A DNA stretch of 30,780 bases from Apostichopus parvimensis (GCA_000934455.1 KN885117.1:3220-33999), one strand, 5' to 3'. Shown: positions 17,368 to 28,869, counted from the first letter of the stretch. Notes: generated by a model not told the origin, from the sequence alone. Program-made: numbers and translations.

Positions 17368-18944
17368 TGTGCATTAGCTCGTAGATTGTCCGTCACACCA
17401 CCCGATCCAAATTTAATATAAATACTGCCCTCCACTGATTCGTCTCTGTTGTCATGTCTTAGAAATTCCGTATTTGCGACTAGTAAGCAATGTACGGGTT
17501 TGGCTACCTGAAGTGGTGGCCTTCACGAAACTTGTCTGTGCAGAGTGTTGTCACGGACCTCCCTGGCCTGTGGCAGTGTCATTAGTAGCGTGTAATACAT
17601 TACTCCGTGTATTCGTGTGTGATACAAAACTTTGTGGTGTGTTTATACGTTCCAGAATGTCTCATTGCTAGTGGGCTGTAAACAGTACAGGTTACGGCCG
17701 AGTTGTGCATCAGGCGTAGTAACTGTTCGAGTGCCTGGTTTCGAAGTTGATTCACTGGAACATATTGTAACGGAAGTCGCAGGTCGGTAATGATACGTTT
17801 TGATACACACTGACTCGTGTAAAAAATAAAACCAAACGCGAGTGAGTCTAAAATTGACTATCAGATAATTGAACCATCACGAAAACCATTTTTGCTGTTG
17901 GGAATTTTTTTTTTCAACATTGTCCCTTCCTGAAACTGGGGAGGTACGGGGGTGGATGTGCCTAAGGGCATATATAGCTTGGGACTACAGATTGACTTGT
18001 CAACGTTTTTTTGTTTAGGTTTATTTTTTGGGGGGGGTGGGGTTGTCGGCAACTTCAAAATGTAGGGTAAAGATAGGGTAGTAAAGCGGTAGAAAGAAAC
18101 TAGTGAGTGAGAGATAGATGAAGGGATTGTGGAAGAAAGTGAAGAAAATGTGGAGCTGTAGGCTAAGGGGAGAGAAAAAATGATGTGAAAGTAGAAAGAA
18201 GAAAAACAAGGGAAGGACAATGAAGAACACTGGGATACCGGCAAATACACAAGTAGAATATACACTCTAAATACCCCCTTGCCCCATATAAATACAGCCT
18301 TATAACATCAACAAAATCAAATGGGAAGGGTAAAATGTTCTAAGGATGATGGAAAATAAGACACAACACAAGATAGTTATTCTGCCCACAGAGACAAACA
18401 ACTAAGTAGTGATGACCTCTGACCCTTACTATGCCTAACTGTTATCTTGCCAGGAAATACACCAGTGACTCATAAGTTAGACGTTTGAATACTACCACCA
18501 GAATGAAAACCTAGTATAAATACATACCGATACAGATATTTGTACCGGCTGTAAATCCGCTAAAAATGTATTGCTTCATGGAGTTCTTAGCAATTCCACT
18601 TATTTGTTACCGTTCTATAAATCAATAAAAATTATTTTAATAGCTAAAATGATGTTTCTCCATTCTAATGCAACCATAATGAGAACTCTATTGAGAAGTA
18701 GGATTGAAAACTGTACCATAGGTCTACTTGGTTCAATATCTGATAAGAGGACTGAATAAAGCTTACAATTCTACTACATAAGTAAATCTACTATATAAGC
18801 TAATAAATCCGGAAGAGGGGGGGGGGGGTTGGTGACATTTGGAACATACTTGACTTAGTTGGAGGGCTCAAAACGGCTCTTATGACACTGTATTAGCTCT
18901 TGAATAGATGGTCTTGGCAACAGATATTCGTGATCCTTTTGGGG
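17368..18944. other. Non-coding region with purine-rich tract and poly-G runs
   Basis: No gene is recognised. Features are G runs at 18030-18037 and 18817-18828 and a strongly purine-rich plus strand at about 18058-18235, which creates spurious Phe/Ser/Leu-rich frames on the minus strand. The frame at 17474-17671 has no domain. Confidence 0.45.
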
Positions 18945-20335
18945 TCATTTTCCTTCAGTGGTACTTGCTGGTTGATAGGGCCAGGTGTGTTTGCACTTTG
19001 GTCCATGAGAGAATCTTCCAGTGCTCTTACTGAACATGCAATGAAAGCGAGGGGTGCCATCCACCTGTGTTGCTTGCTGTCTGTTTGTGTGGTACTTATG
19101 GTGAACAACAGCCAGCTCATTCCTTATGGTAAATCCAACATAGCCATACGAATGACGTTTGGGAGCATACATCGGTAGATGATTATTAAAGGATTCCAAA
19201 AATCCAGTATGCCTTGAAGTTTTTATAGTACTTTAAGCCGTTCAAGAAACGCCGAGCTGTCAGTTCAGTTGCCAGGGTCTTGTGTGGAACGGAGCCTTTC
19301 TGTAACCAGCGTTTCAATCTCTCTGCATCATGCAGCTCTTCATGGGCACACTTTCCTGGACGTCCGTCAGTCCCAAACAACTACACATGCTCGTCCATAA
19401 TGTGGTGCAGAATCCCAAGGAACGTAGCTTATCATCCTTGCATCATCACCGTTGGTGGTCTTTGGGGAGAACCAAAATGGTTCCCAAATGGAAGGTAACC
19501 AGCTCTGCAACACACATTTTTCTCCTACTCTTGAGGCTTTCTTCATTTTTCTGGCAATGCTTTGCGCCATGCCATACATCATGTTGATGGGTCACACCCT
19601 GAAACTTGATCGAATTCTTCATTGCAGCACTAATCTGTGTATGTGCATCTGTCACAAATTCTTCAACGTTAATCTGTCTCATAAGAAATTCATTCCTCGT
19701 TCGAACGCCATCTTTTCCATATTTAGGCTTTTACCCCCAACTTCTCTTACATAAGAACTTCCACATGAAGAACTTTCTTTGTTGCTTCATCAGTAAAAAC
19801 ATAGCTGTAGTACTGCGCACAGTACTTGGTGAATCGTATCTTCCATCTCCAGCAAGAACAACTTGTTGGTCACTATACGATGACTAAATACCTTGCTGCA
19901 TTGCTTGCCAAAACTTGTCTACAACAGGGGGCAACATATGGGCGTTTGGTCTTTTGTCATGCCCTTCAATCCTATGGTTTTGAAAAAGTGTGTCATCTTC
20001 AATATACTGTTTCCTGAAAGAATAACACCTGATGCAATCAGAAGGTTGCCGGCATACATTATGTTGAATAATGGTTGTGAGAACCATTGACCAGGGCTAT
20101 GTCCCTCACAACATCACCATGTCACTTTCAAGCCTGATACAGTGAAAGTGTTTTTGTATAACAGCATTCTTTGGTAACTGGGGTTAGGGAACGTGTCTCC
20201 ATGAAACCTGCTTGAGCAGTTCTCCTATTTTAGGCACCCATACAATTACCTTGTCTTCTTTAACACAGGAGTCAATGAAAGGTTGCATGTCTTCCTTAGG
20301 TACATCATCTTGCAGTTAACAATGTATACCAGATA
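18945..20335 (-). pseudogene. DDE-type transposase, broken (possibly Kolobok superfamily)
   Basis: Across several frames the order is: NLLIASGVILSGNS and MTHFFKTIGLKGMTKDQTPI (about 20060-19930), VVLAGDGRYDSPS (about 19870-19830, a probable first acidic motif), NVEEFVTDAHTQISAAMK and THQHDVWHGAKHCQKN (19682-19560), PSIWEPFWFSPKT, CAHEELHDAERLKRWLQKGSV, ARRFLNGLKYYKNF and finally SFNNHLPMYAPKRHSYGY with RNELAVVHHKYHTNRQQ (19199-19080). This order matches a transposase-like family common in fish and marine invertebrates, usually annotated as uncharacterised. I associate it with Kolobok but cannot verify that. At least four frameshifts make it a pseudogene. No THAP domain or terminal repeats were identified. 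Confidence 0.7.
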
Positions 20336-20359
20336 TGAGCTCTAGACAGTAGATACTTT

Positions 20360-20514
20360 TTAAGAAAAAGTCGCCCAGGAAAGAACCTGGGCACGAAAAC
20401 CAAACAACTGAACGACTGATCCGCTCTCAACCCCAGTCCCCTTGCATCGGGACTGTGATCATCGTCGGGTGTGCATCGTCATTCCCTTCTAAAGGGAACA
20501 GGCACTACACATGT
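20360..20514 (-). mobile_element. SINE-like element, copy 2 (5' head cut off)
   Basis: It is about 90% identical to 7828-7997 from the ACATGTGTA segment to the 3' CTTTTTCTTA. It carries a 12-base insertion before TTTGGTTTTCG. Stem 1 here reads TTCCCTT/AAGGGAA, with a U-G pair of copy 1 replaced by U-A, so pairing is kept although the bases differ. The U2-identical first 28 bases are missing because the plus-strand LINE tail starting at 20520 replaces them. Confidence 0.75.
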
Positions 20515-20519
20515 ACCAC

Positions 20520-20665
20520 GTTTGAGTGGGTGGTTGGGGGTTTGTCTCTGCAGGTCGGTGGGCGTTTTTACTTTTTTGGCTCGCTTGACTTAAGTTTTGT
20601 TTGTCAGAATGGGATGGTTGGGTAGTGCCGTTTTGGATCCCGCAGTAAGGGTCACGTAAAAAGCA
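20520..20665 (+). mobile_element. 5'-truncated Tx1-like family A insertion (3' UTR only)
   Basis: It begins gtttgagtgggtggttgggg, equivalent to position 118 of the first copy, and ends cacgtaaaaagca. It is a 146-base 3' end with no coding part. It sits against the 5' side of SINE copy 2 in the opposite orientation. I found no clear target duplication. Confidence 0.75.
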
Positions 20666-22309
20666 TCATGTTTACACTACAGAGACCTAAATTGGACCTC
20701 CAAAGCATTGACATTCACTAATATTACTAGGATTTTCTAATTACAGTTACACATCTATATGTTTAATACGATATTCACCAATAAGTCTCGTCTTGAGAAA
20801 TGGGAACGATTTTGCCCCTCAAATTAATTTTAACCCCCCTGCTGACCTCAAGTGAGCTTTGAACGGTACCACAACACAACAGTGCACATGACCCTACTAA
20901 TGTCCAAGCTCCTCATCTTGAGATATTGTGTTTACAAGCTAGGCACATACACACACTTCCACATACACAGTGACATACTGGGCTACATATCCTGGGGAGG
21001 TGAATGGGTGAAGACCCCTCTATGGAGAAAACATTTTCTATGGAATAACTCCACACTTGATACAGGCATCATAATTTGTCTGGGTCAGAACCAGTCTTGG
21101 ACTGAGCCATCAGTAATGTCAACAATTGAATACATTTATACTATTGGACTTTTCAGTAAGGAAAACACATCTATTTTCAAACCTTAAACTCTCAAATGTA
21201 CAGTAGTCATAGACAGTACGATGTTCAAATGATTAACTTACACAGAAAGTTCACTCTGGTTGATCCATTACATCTTCCCAGTTTCCAAATTTGTCTTCCT
21301 CTCCATCATCTGAGCAGTACTACAGTTCTTTCTGCAGTTCTTGTTGGGAACTACTGTTACCCCTGTAAACAATAAAATGCAGATATTAAAAGAATGGCTT
21401 GATTAACTTGATGACAAGGTTGTGAAATTGGAACTTCAATTACACACTTCAAAAACTTACTTATACTGTGCTAAGCTGATCTGAACCGGAATTTGAAAAT
21501 GCATTGTGGTATCGTATGGTGTGTTTATGCATATTGTACACACATAAATATAAATACACCCATCCATACATACACGCACCACATCAAGCTATAAAGGTTA
21601 TGATAATCATTAACATCACAAATAATAAACGTTCAGTGAAGAGTGACTGCCCCCCCCCCTCCTCCCTCCATACCCTTGGGTTTCTTCTACCCCTACCAAA
21701 TCCTTGTTAAATGTAGCTAGTCTCTCCCTTGAAAACCTTCCAACCCCAACATAAACAATAATTATTGTGGTGTGGAGAAAATGATCCTTGGGTGCAAGAT
21801 TATGCTAAGCAGTTGATCTTGCTCATTGTCTGTAGATCAAATTTTATACAAATTTCATAGAAATGATACCATTTAACTTGATTGCTTAACAGGGAGAGAT
21901 GTGAAGTTTTGCCAACAATCTGATACACAAGGCTTGTATTGAAATTGATGACATGTCTGTGTAAACCTTATTGCAAGGTTATAATAAGATCTGTATTCAG
22001 GTAACTTCAATATTACAATCTTACAGTGTATTTGTCTGGTCTGAGGTTTCTCTTCCATGCTGCTCCACATCTAATCCTACTAGTGACATTGGACAGAACA
22101 TGGCAGATGGCTTCTTGAGGTGTTGAAGTAACTGGATCAGATGTATTTGTAAAGATGACATTAAAAAATAGTTACTAGCTTGCAAGTATCCTGCAATATC
22201 TATACATTGAAAACTATGGCTGTGACAATAACTTTTGTTTAGAACTTATGACACTTATGCAGCATTGGAAACTGATATTTTAATTCAAATGGTGTCCATT
22301 CAGTTAAGA
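20666..22309. other. Non-coding region, one possible exon
   Basis: It is mostly AT-rich and unrecognised. On the minus strand at about 21362-21240 there is a plausible splice acceptor (TTTTATTGTTTACAG), an acidic frame (SDDGEEDKFGNWEDVMDQPE) with one internal stop, and a GTAAGT donor-like site. It might be an upstream exon of the broken transposase at 18945-20335, but this is weak. A run of 10 C lies at 21650-21659. Confidence 0.35.
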
Positions 22310-23545
22310 GGACATTGAAGTATATAGAAGAGGGAGACGTTGGTAGCTGGAGGTACAGAGACTTATCATTCAGTACATCGTGGTCGGATCAGAATATAAA
22401 AATTAATGCTATATGGTTCGGTTACGATGCACCTTGTGATGTCACCTGGAACGAGAGGGCTGAGGTATTTGAAAGCAGGCTCAAAACCTTTGGCACCCGC
22501 TGGCTTTCGATCTTGGGGAAAGTCTCGTTATTAATCGTTTTGTTTCGCCCATCTTGTGGTACCCGGGCGCGGTGTAGCCAATTCCGCGTTGCATCCTGGA
22601 GAGAGCGATAATTTGATTAATTTGGTCGGGTGGTACAGAGCTTGTCAAAAGGGCGGTAATGTACCAAACACTGGAGAAGGGGGGGGGGGTAGGGGTGGTT
22701 CATCTGGGAAGTAAATTGACCTTTTTGTTTAAGCAATTGTTTGTAGCGGTAACTGACCCAGGGTTGCCTCGTTCATATTTTCTACGTTTTTGGGGCGGGT
22801 TGCACTTGCGTCGATGGATCCCGACGCTGTTTAGCAACAAAGAACCGCATATTAGTACTCCAAGCAGGGTGGTGCGTGTCATTTGCTCCGCTCTAATTGA
22901 GTTGCTCCCTGTTGACCTGTCACAGCCGGCCCTCGTTCAGTTCCTTGCGGGATAGGGCCTTGAATGCAATTTTTGTACACTGACGTCATTCTGCCGAAGT
23001 ATGGCGTTCGGTACATTCAAGGCTGAATGGTTGCAGGCTCCGCAATCTTGCCTGGAGAATTGCACACGGTGTCTTGGTGACCAATCTGAAAAGGTATCAT
23101 TGGCGATTGGGTGATGGACTGTGCCCAAGGACCGGCTGTGACAGCTTAGAGAGTACTGCTCATTTGTTTGGCATTCTTCCTTTGTTTTATGCTTGTGGGA
23201 GTGGTTTTAGACCTGGACCGACCGTGTAACGGGAGACCGTTTATGGTCGGTAGGACAAGGGCTTTGTTTTATACGGCGTAGTTCCTCCAGTTTGTTCTGT
23301 TGCATCGTATTATTTGTGTTTGTGCTATTTTGAAGAAAACAAATTATTTGGAGGAATAGATGCGATATAATTTTGAGGGGAAAATTTGCCAGTTGGCAGG
23401 CAGTCCTGGAGGCGGTGAAGTCTGACATTCGCCTTCAGGTTTAATGCGATTTCGCCGTTTATATGGGGCTGCCTTTTTTGGACGCTGGTGTGCTGGGGGA
23501 GGGGTGTTTCGTTTCGCTGCGTGCTGGTCGTCCTTTTGTGGTTTT
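22310..23545 (+). pseudogene. Tx1-like family A ORF2, C-terminal half
   Basis: It begins in the thumb region: WRYRDLSFSTSWSDQNIKI, WFGYDAP and WNERAEVFESRLKTFGTRWL (22340-22505). It continues in other frames with WSGGTELVKRAV-like residues, LGSKLTFLFKQLFVAVTDPG (22705-22760), RRWIPTLFSNKEPH and LPVDLSQPALVQFLAG. Then comes the C-terminal domain: RLNGCRLRNLAWRIAHGVLV, KRYHWRLGDGLCP and CDSLESTAHLFG, a CCHC-type motif like that at 11690. It is 5'-truncated, so it has no catalytic core. The frame is broken by a 10-G run at 22680 and other indels. The 3' UTR follows to 23705. Confidence 0.8.
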
Positions 23546-23705
23546 TTGAATGATTGAGTGGGTTGTTGGGGGTTTGTCTGAGCAGGTCAGTGGGCGTATT
23601 TACTTTTTTGGCTCGCTTGACTTTTGTTTGTTAGAATGGGATGGTTGGTTAGTGCCGTTTGGCCGTCACGTTTTGGATCTCGCGGGGCGGGTAACGTTAA
23701 AAGCA
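23546..23705 (+). mobile_element. 3' UTR of the same family A copy
   Basis: GAGTGGGTTGTTGGGGG, the gctcgcttgac block and the terminal gtaacgttaaaagca match the tails at 116-273 and 20520-20665. It directly abuts minus-strand element B at 23706. Confidence 0.8.
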
Positions 23706-24140
23706 ATACCATCAATTCGAGAACTCCCTCCCAACAAAAACAAGAAGTATTTGCGGAGTCATCGGAGCGATCCTGCTAAAATCTCCCCCGATAATGAAAG
23801 GAACATTTCCCCTACTGTATAAATAAAGACTCTTTAGAAAAGTAACACGTTCGTCTGGAGTACACGGCGTATACAAATGACAAAAACGGCCTATATGATC
23901 GTGTGTAACTTGTGAATACGTACAACGAAACTCAGATGAAAATGCAACAGCAACACCGCACGAGCGCGTTGAAGCTGCCGGGGAATAGAAAACAGGCCCA
24001 TTCCACACACTTTTAAAATATGCAAAATCATTGGGACACATACGTTTCTTGTAGAAAAACAATATCCAAATTAAACAACTTAAGCCAATCAATTATATCT
24101 CGACACTTGGTGCTGTCCTATGCGCCATGCACATTGACGG
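23706..24140 (-). pseudogene. ORF2 endonuclease fragment of element B
   Basis: It starts VNVHGA near 24108. It continues DIIDWLKLFNLDIVFLQETY (containing the catalytic QETY Glu), SVWNGPVFYSPAASTRSCGV, LYTPCTPDERVTFLKSLYLY and GGDFS, where Asn of GDFN is Ser. It is an apurinic-type endonuclease that would nick target DNA. It ends abruptly where the plus-strand family A tail begins, so the reverse transcriptase is missing. Confidence 0.8.
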
Positions 24141-24252
24141 TGCCGAGTGAAATGAAAATATACAATGAGCATGTGAAAAACGACATTAACACAAGTTACA
24201 CTTCCAAAAGGAAATACGCATCGAACCAATGGACATCGTGCTACATAACAAA

Positions 24253-25509
24253 CTATGGGTTTTTCGTCGCTAGGTGGTTCGCCCACTCGCTTGGGCTGTC
24301 ACACATCCTTAAGGGGCACTGAAATCTTTGCGGTTTATCACCAGGGTGGCGATCATTCAAATGGCAAAGCGCATCACGAAAAGAACGAAACTTCACACGA
24401 CATCCCTCGGAGGGACATGCATACAACGGTTTTTGTTCGGTAATAACATTCGAGGCACAAACGACACCCCTCGCTCTTTGTACCCTTGGTGTAAGCCTTG
24501 GTAAGGAAAGAGACCTTTCCGGTGCCGAAGATGGCGGTCTTTTCAGGCCGCGGCGAACCTCGATGAAGCCAGACATCTCTTCATCCGAACCCTTTTTACC
24601 ATCTTTTGCGACAGGCGTAGGGTGGACATCAGCCTGAACTTCCATCAACTTTGGTTCTTTCGCTGGATTATCCAGTTGGGAGTCAACCCAGCACTGTCCG
24701 GAGACCAAAACTTGGAGCACAGATTCCCCTTCCATACCAGACAGGGTAAAGTCGGTCGTGGATTCTAAGATCACATCAGTAGAGTCGTCTGATGTGGTGA
24801 CGTCATCGATTGCGTAACAGACTGACCGCACAATTGGCTGTTCCTCTGCAACTTCGGCTCCTCCTCTAATCCAAGTCGTACAGCACTTCAACTTGCTAGA
24901 AAACGACACTGGACAATATCTGAAGCTGTGGCCTGGTTTTCCACAGGTGGTACACTTCTGATCAGCGTTGCCATTTCTGACATGTCTAAACTGGAGGCAT
25001 TTGAAATACTTCATGACGTCGCATTCCTTCGCATCATGTCCGAGGTTTGCCAGCATACCTCACCCAGCAATCACGACCTTCAAGATTAAGAGAGGACGGG
25101 GGATGTATGTTGTTAACTCCATCTTATATTGACGTACGCCATTGAACAAACTCGGGTAGTCTCTGTGGGTGAGAAAGTGGCCACAGATCACCTTGCCATA
25201 CTTGCCGAGAACATATCTAACAGTATTGTCAATTAGTTCATGTGTTACATGGAGCACAGAAACTACTTTCACTGTATCAGCATGAGATGTAGCAGTGACA
25301 TTCGTCGATGAACTAATTGTTGGCCAGAAGCGTCTTTTCACATCTTCGCTTAAAAACGTTACATCTACTTTTCCACCACTGAACAGGGACTGAACAGCAG
25401 TCAAATGGTCAACAGGATTGATACTCAGAGACTTCAAAAATTCAAATACATTTGCTCCAGAACTTAGTTGCAGCTGGATACTACAATCTCTTCTCGTAAG
25501 GCGTGCCAT
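24253..25509 (-). pseudogene. ORF1 of Tx1-like element B, zinc knuckles plus C2H2 finger
   Basis: The ATG at 25509 gives MARLTRRDCSIQLQLSSGAN, then DHLTAVQSLFSGGKVDVTF, the RRM-like VVSVLHVTHELIDNTVRYVL-GKYGKV and GVRQYKMELTTYIP. A frameshift near 25060 and a small deletion remove the Cys pair of knuckle 1, leaving GHDAKECD. Knuckle 3 is intact (CTTCGKPGHSFRYC). A Ser/Asp/Glu-rich linker leads to GLKRPPSSAPERSLSLPRL and then a C-terminal C2H2 finger: C-x4-C-x12-H-x4-H (CPSEGC...CHLNDRH), with half of a second finger after it. A C2H2 finger at the end of an ORF1 is unusual to my knowledge. The 5' end touches the ORF2 of element C. Confidence 0.8.
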
Positions 25510-25520
25510 GATCTCGTCAC

Positions 25521-27347
25521 CGCTTACTGATGAAGAAACGAACGAAATATGCAGAACTTAAAGGATCATCAGTGAGAATACTTAGGACAGGCCTGACCAA
25601 CATAGCATTTAGTTTCAACCCAGACCCCCTTCCCTCTTGTCGAGCATAACAACCATAGGAACAAAACTGCAGCTAAAAAGTAAAACAAAGGGTAAACCAC
25701 AACATTAATGAGTAGAACTTTACCCAACAGTGTCAAATTTCTACCCTTCCACATATTAAATAATGACTCTATTTTCTCAAACTTTTTACTCCAATTACTA
25801 TAAATAGAGTTAGGAGTACCAAAAACAATACCAGTGATTTTTATGGACGTCTCACTCCAGTTCCGCCCAAGAAAACCACCTAACTTTAACCCACATGTCT
25901 TAGATATATTAATACACACACCTGTGGCTCTACGAAACAAATCAGTAGTATTAAAAACCCTCCTCCATGGCAACTAGCGACGCACGTGGCGTTGTGAGCA
26001 TACTGTAGAAATTTAACAGTCTTGCCGCTGCTACTAGGGAGTGAGAGACCCCTAATACCTCTAAACGAAGAAACGTAGCGAGCAAACATACAATGATGGT
26101 GACAATGACCACTTGTCGAACCCCTCTCTTAATAAGAACATCCCCGGATAAACGACCGTTGACCAGTATACGGCTACAAATATACAAAATACTGATCCAC
26201 GTAAAAAAATATTCACAAATTCATTATACGCAAAACCTTTGACAAAAACGACCAGTCGTCCTTGTCGAAGCTTTGTGTTGATCTAAGGAAATCAGCGCAC
26301 ATGAATTATCTTTCAAATTAACATAATCGATAACATCACGAATAACAAACAAATTCTGGTGAATAGAACGACTGGGAACGGAACACGTTTGAAGATCATT
26401 TACAACGGGAAGACATAACAGTAGAAATTCTTTTCTGTAAAACTTTAAAAATAATCTTGTAATCAACAGGCTGATAGGCCTCCTGTTTGTGGGGTCGAGG
26501 GGGTCCCCCTTCTTTGGCAGGAGGGTAACCACCGCCGTCCGTTGCGACTCACTTAAAAACCCTTTACTAAAAATTTCGTTATACATAACTAATAAATCAG
26601 GCCCTACAATATCCAAAAAAGTTTTAGAAAATTCACAGGGCAGGCCGTCGATACCTGGCGACTTGTTATTCGCCATACTGTCGATAGCACATTTCATCTC
26701 TAACAAAGACAACGGCTGATCAAGAGCAGCACGTCCTTTGTCAGACACCTTTGTGGCAACACAAATCTAAAAGAGTTCCTTGAGCCTCGCTTCTTGTATT
26801 GTTGACGACAGAATACAAATTACTGTGAAAATCATCAAATACATTAATAATACCATCACCATTCACGATTGTACCCCCCACCCCGAATCCCCCTAATAAC
26901 TTATCCGTCAGCACGATTTTTTTCTTTTCTATAAAATTAACTTTTAGGGTTTCCCCTTACTGTAAAACTTTTTCCCTCGAACGAACAAAGGCCCCCTTCC
27001 TCTCCTCTGATAACAGCCGGGATACAGTCTCTTCGTCCCCGGAGAGACGCCGCGACCGTAAGTCCCCCAGCTGCCGCCGCTTCTCCCGAACCCGACGCAC
27101 CCCGTGACAAATAAAAATACCTGTAATTATTACTTAACAACCTCCCACCATTTAACAATAGTATCAAAACCAGGCATTAAGATACGCCACAAATTATAAT
27201 ACGTTTTAAATGCATTAACAAACACATGGGCATCAAGAATGGAGGATTACACTTTCAATAACTTTTACTGTATAGTGCGCTTCCAGTGGAAATTTAAGAC
27301 ATTTCCACACTTTGCATTATCACGAATACCATGAACATTGATAGTTG
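25521..27347 (-). pseudogene. ORF2 of Tx1-like element C, endonuclease deleted
   Basis: It starts TINVHGIRDN (about 27347), the usual ORF2 beginning, but jumps at once to the linker that normally follows the endonuclease. The reverse transcriptase follows: AIDSMANNKSPGIDGLPCEF, VVTLLPKKGDPLDPTNRRPI, VNDLQTCSVPSRSIHQNLFV and CALISLDQHKA (26748-26240), then VNGRLSGDVLIKRGVRQ (about 26150) and QYAHN in place of QYADD. The thumb, FGTPNSIYSNWSKKFEKIES to LLGKVLLINVVVYPL, ends with EGGLGLKLNAMLVRPVLSIL near 25560. It is cut at about 25520 where element B begins. Multiple frameshifts and loss of the active site make it dead. Confidence 0.85.
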
Positions 27348-27498
27348 CTTAGAAAAGTGATGAAAAAAATACTATAACTCTTTAAGAAAATACTGATTAA
27401 AATACGAAACATGCAAAATGTGGGTGTTGAGAAGACAAGTGCATAGCCCACTCGAACGGATTGGTGCAATGTTTATTGCACGACAACGGGCACGCGAA

Positions 27499-28713
27499 TC
27501 ACGTAGGGCTGATCCCGGGGTGGCGTTCTTTCAGGTGTCCGAGAAAGTCGCGGTACGATCTGAAGCTCGTCTTGCACTTCTCTTGAGCACACGAAAACCA
27601 CGGCTTTTCCTCCGTCACGACGTTCGCGGCGCGGACAACGTCTTTCGCTTTCTGCACTGCGGGCGAAACTCGGTTTAGGGAACGGGACCTCCTGGGGGGC
27701 GTAGAGGGCGGTCGCTTCAGTCCCCGTTTGCCCTCGGTAAACTCGTCACCCACATCGCTCTCCAAACCTCGCTCACCTGATGCACCGGTCCCTGCTGGCG
27801 CGTGCATGGTGGCGTTGACCTCTAAAACCGTGGGTTCTTGGGCGGGGGTGTCTGGTATGGCGTTGGCCCAAGACTGACCGATAGCCATTACCTCCTCCAC
27901 CTCTACCTCTCTTTCCGGGCTAAACAGCGAACTGCTGGTCGGGGTGTCATCAACCATGGTGACGTCAACATCATTGGTGACGCCATCAGCGCTGATATCA
28001 GCGGACGGGACGGGCTCGTCACCAGACTTGGTGACGTCACCGACACTGACTTCTGGTGGGGTGGGCCCCTCCTCACTACGTGTTAGTACCTCGGCTGCAC
28101 CGCCCACCCAAGCAGTCGAATGTTTCAGCTTTTTGGCAAAGGAGACCGGACAGGCTGTGTAGGCGAGCCCGGCCTTACCACAGGTGGTACGAATCTGCTC
28201 CTCGCTGCATGCACGAGACACGTGGCCAACCTGGAGACACCAGAAGCAACGGATGACGTCACAATTCTTGGCATCGTGACCAGCAGCTCCACACTTAAGA
28301 CGTGCGGGGCTATCCTACATACCGCATCCAGCAGTTACGGCCAGCCAGACTGATAGAGGACGGAATGTCGGTATTCATCTCCATCCTGTACTGCTTCACG
28401 CCGTTGTAGAGCTCCGGTTACCCTTTGTGAGTGTCAAACCGGCCGGACAAGACTTTGCCGTATCTCCCCAGGACGTAGCGGACGGCGTTGTCGTTTAACC
28501 CGTGGGGCACGTGCAAGACAGTCACGATCTTGACCGCGTCAGTGTATGCTGTCGCCGTGAGGTCGCTGGCCTCCACTGACTTGAACGTGACATCAAACTT
28601 GCCACCAGGCAGGGACTGGACGGCAGTTAAATGGTCTGCCGGACTAACAAAATACTTCTTCAAAACTTGAAAAATATTTCCTCCATCAACTTTTAAGAGG
28701 ATACTACAGTCTC
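27499..28713 (-). pseudogene. ORF1 of Tx1-like element C, fused to a U2 promoter
   Basis: The frame begins without an ATG. After nine bases of U2 the sequence enters at the codons for RDCSILLK. It continues with SPADHLTAVQSLPGGKFDVT, the RRM-like KIVTVLHVPHGLNDNAVRYV-LGRYGKV and, after frameshifts, knuckle remnants (CFWCLQVGHVSRAC, TTCGKAGLAYTAC). An acidic linker, GLKRPPSTPPRRSRSLNRV and a C2H2 finger follow: C-x4-C-x12-H-x4-H (CAQEKC...GHLKERH). The frame ends at 27499. Loss of the 5' UTR and start is what a 5'-truncated insertion would leave. It is closely related to element B and differs from the element at 11205-17190. Confidence 0.8.
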
Positions 28714-28722
28714 AGAAGCGAT
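28714..28722 (-). ncRNA. U2 snRNA gene, first 9 nt only
   Basis: ATCGCTTCT is joined to retrotransposon ORF1. Nine bases alone would not be evidence, but they follow a U2 promoter region about 90% identical to that at 17220-17367. Confidence 0.75.
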
Positions 28723-28869
28723 AACGATAGCTAATGACAATTCCCATCGTTAGTCTGTTTTACAACTTACCTTCGTTCTGAAACTGACGCATATTGTAAG
28801 CCGATAACTGCTCTGATTTCTAAATATGACCTTATTTTTACCCTCGATACGCCATTCTATATAACTTAA
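28723..28869 (-). promoter_or_regulatory. U2 snRNA upstream (promoter) region, copy 2
   Basis: It matches 17220-17367 over its whole length. The block tcggcttacaatatgcgtca and the block gttgtaaaacagacta are unchanged. The homology ends at 28870, where element D ORF2 begins. If active, it would transcribe 9 nt of U2 followed by ORF1 of element C. Confidence 0.7.

Noticed and set aside
17861..18265. Minus-strand 134-codon frame rich in Phe, Ser and Leu
   Set aside because: It is produced by the purine-rich strand bias and has no domain or homology I can see.
20852..21187. Plus-strand 111-codon frame
   Set aside because: It has no domain and lies in unrecognised AT-rich DNA; its composition looks like chance.
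22340..22365. ctggaggtac, resembling U2 stem IV sequence
   Set aside because: It lies in frame inside the Tx1-like ORF2 (SWRYRD) and its flanks do not match U2.
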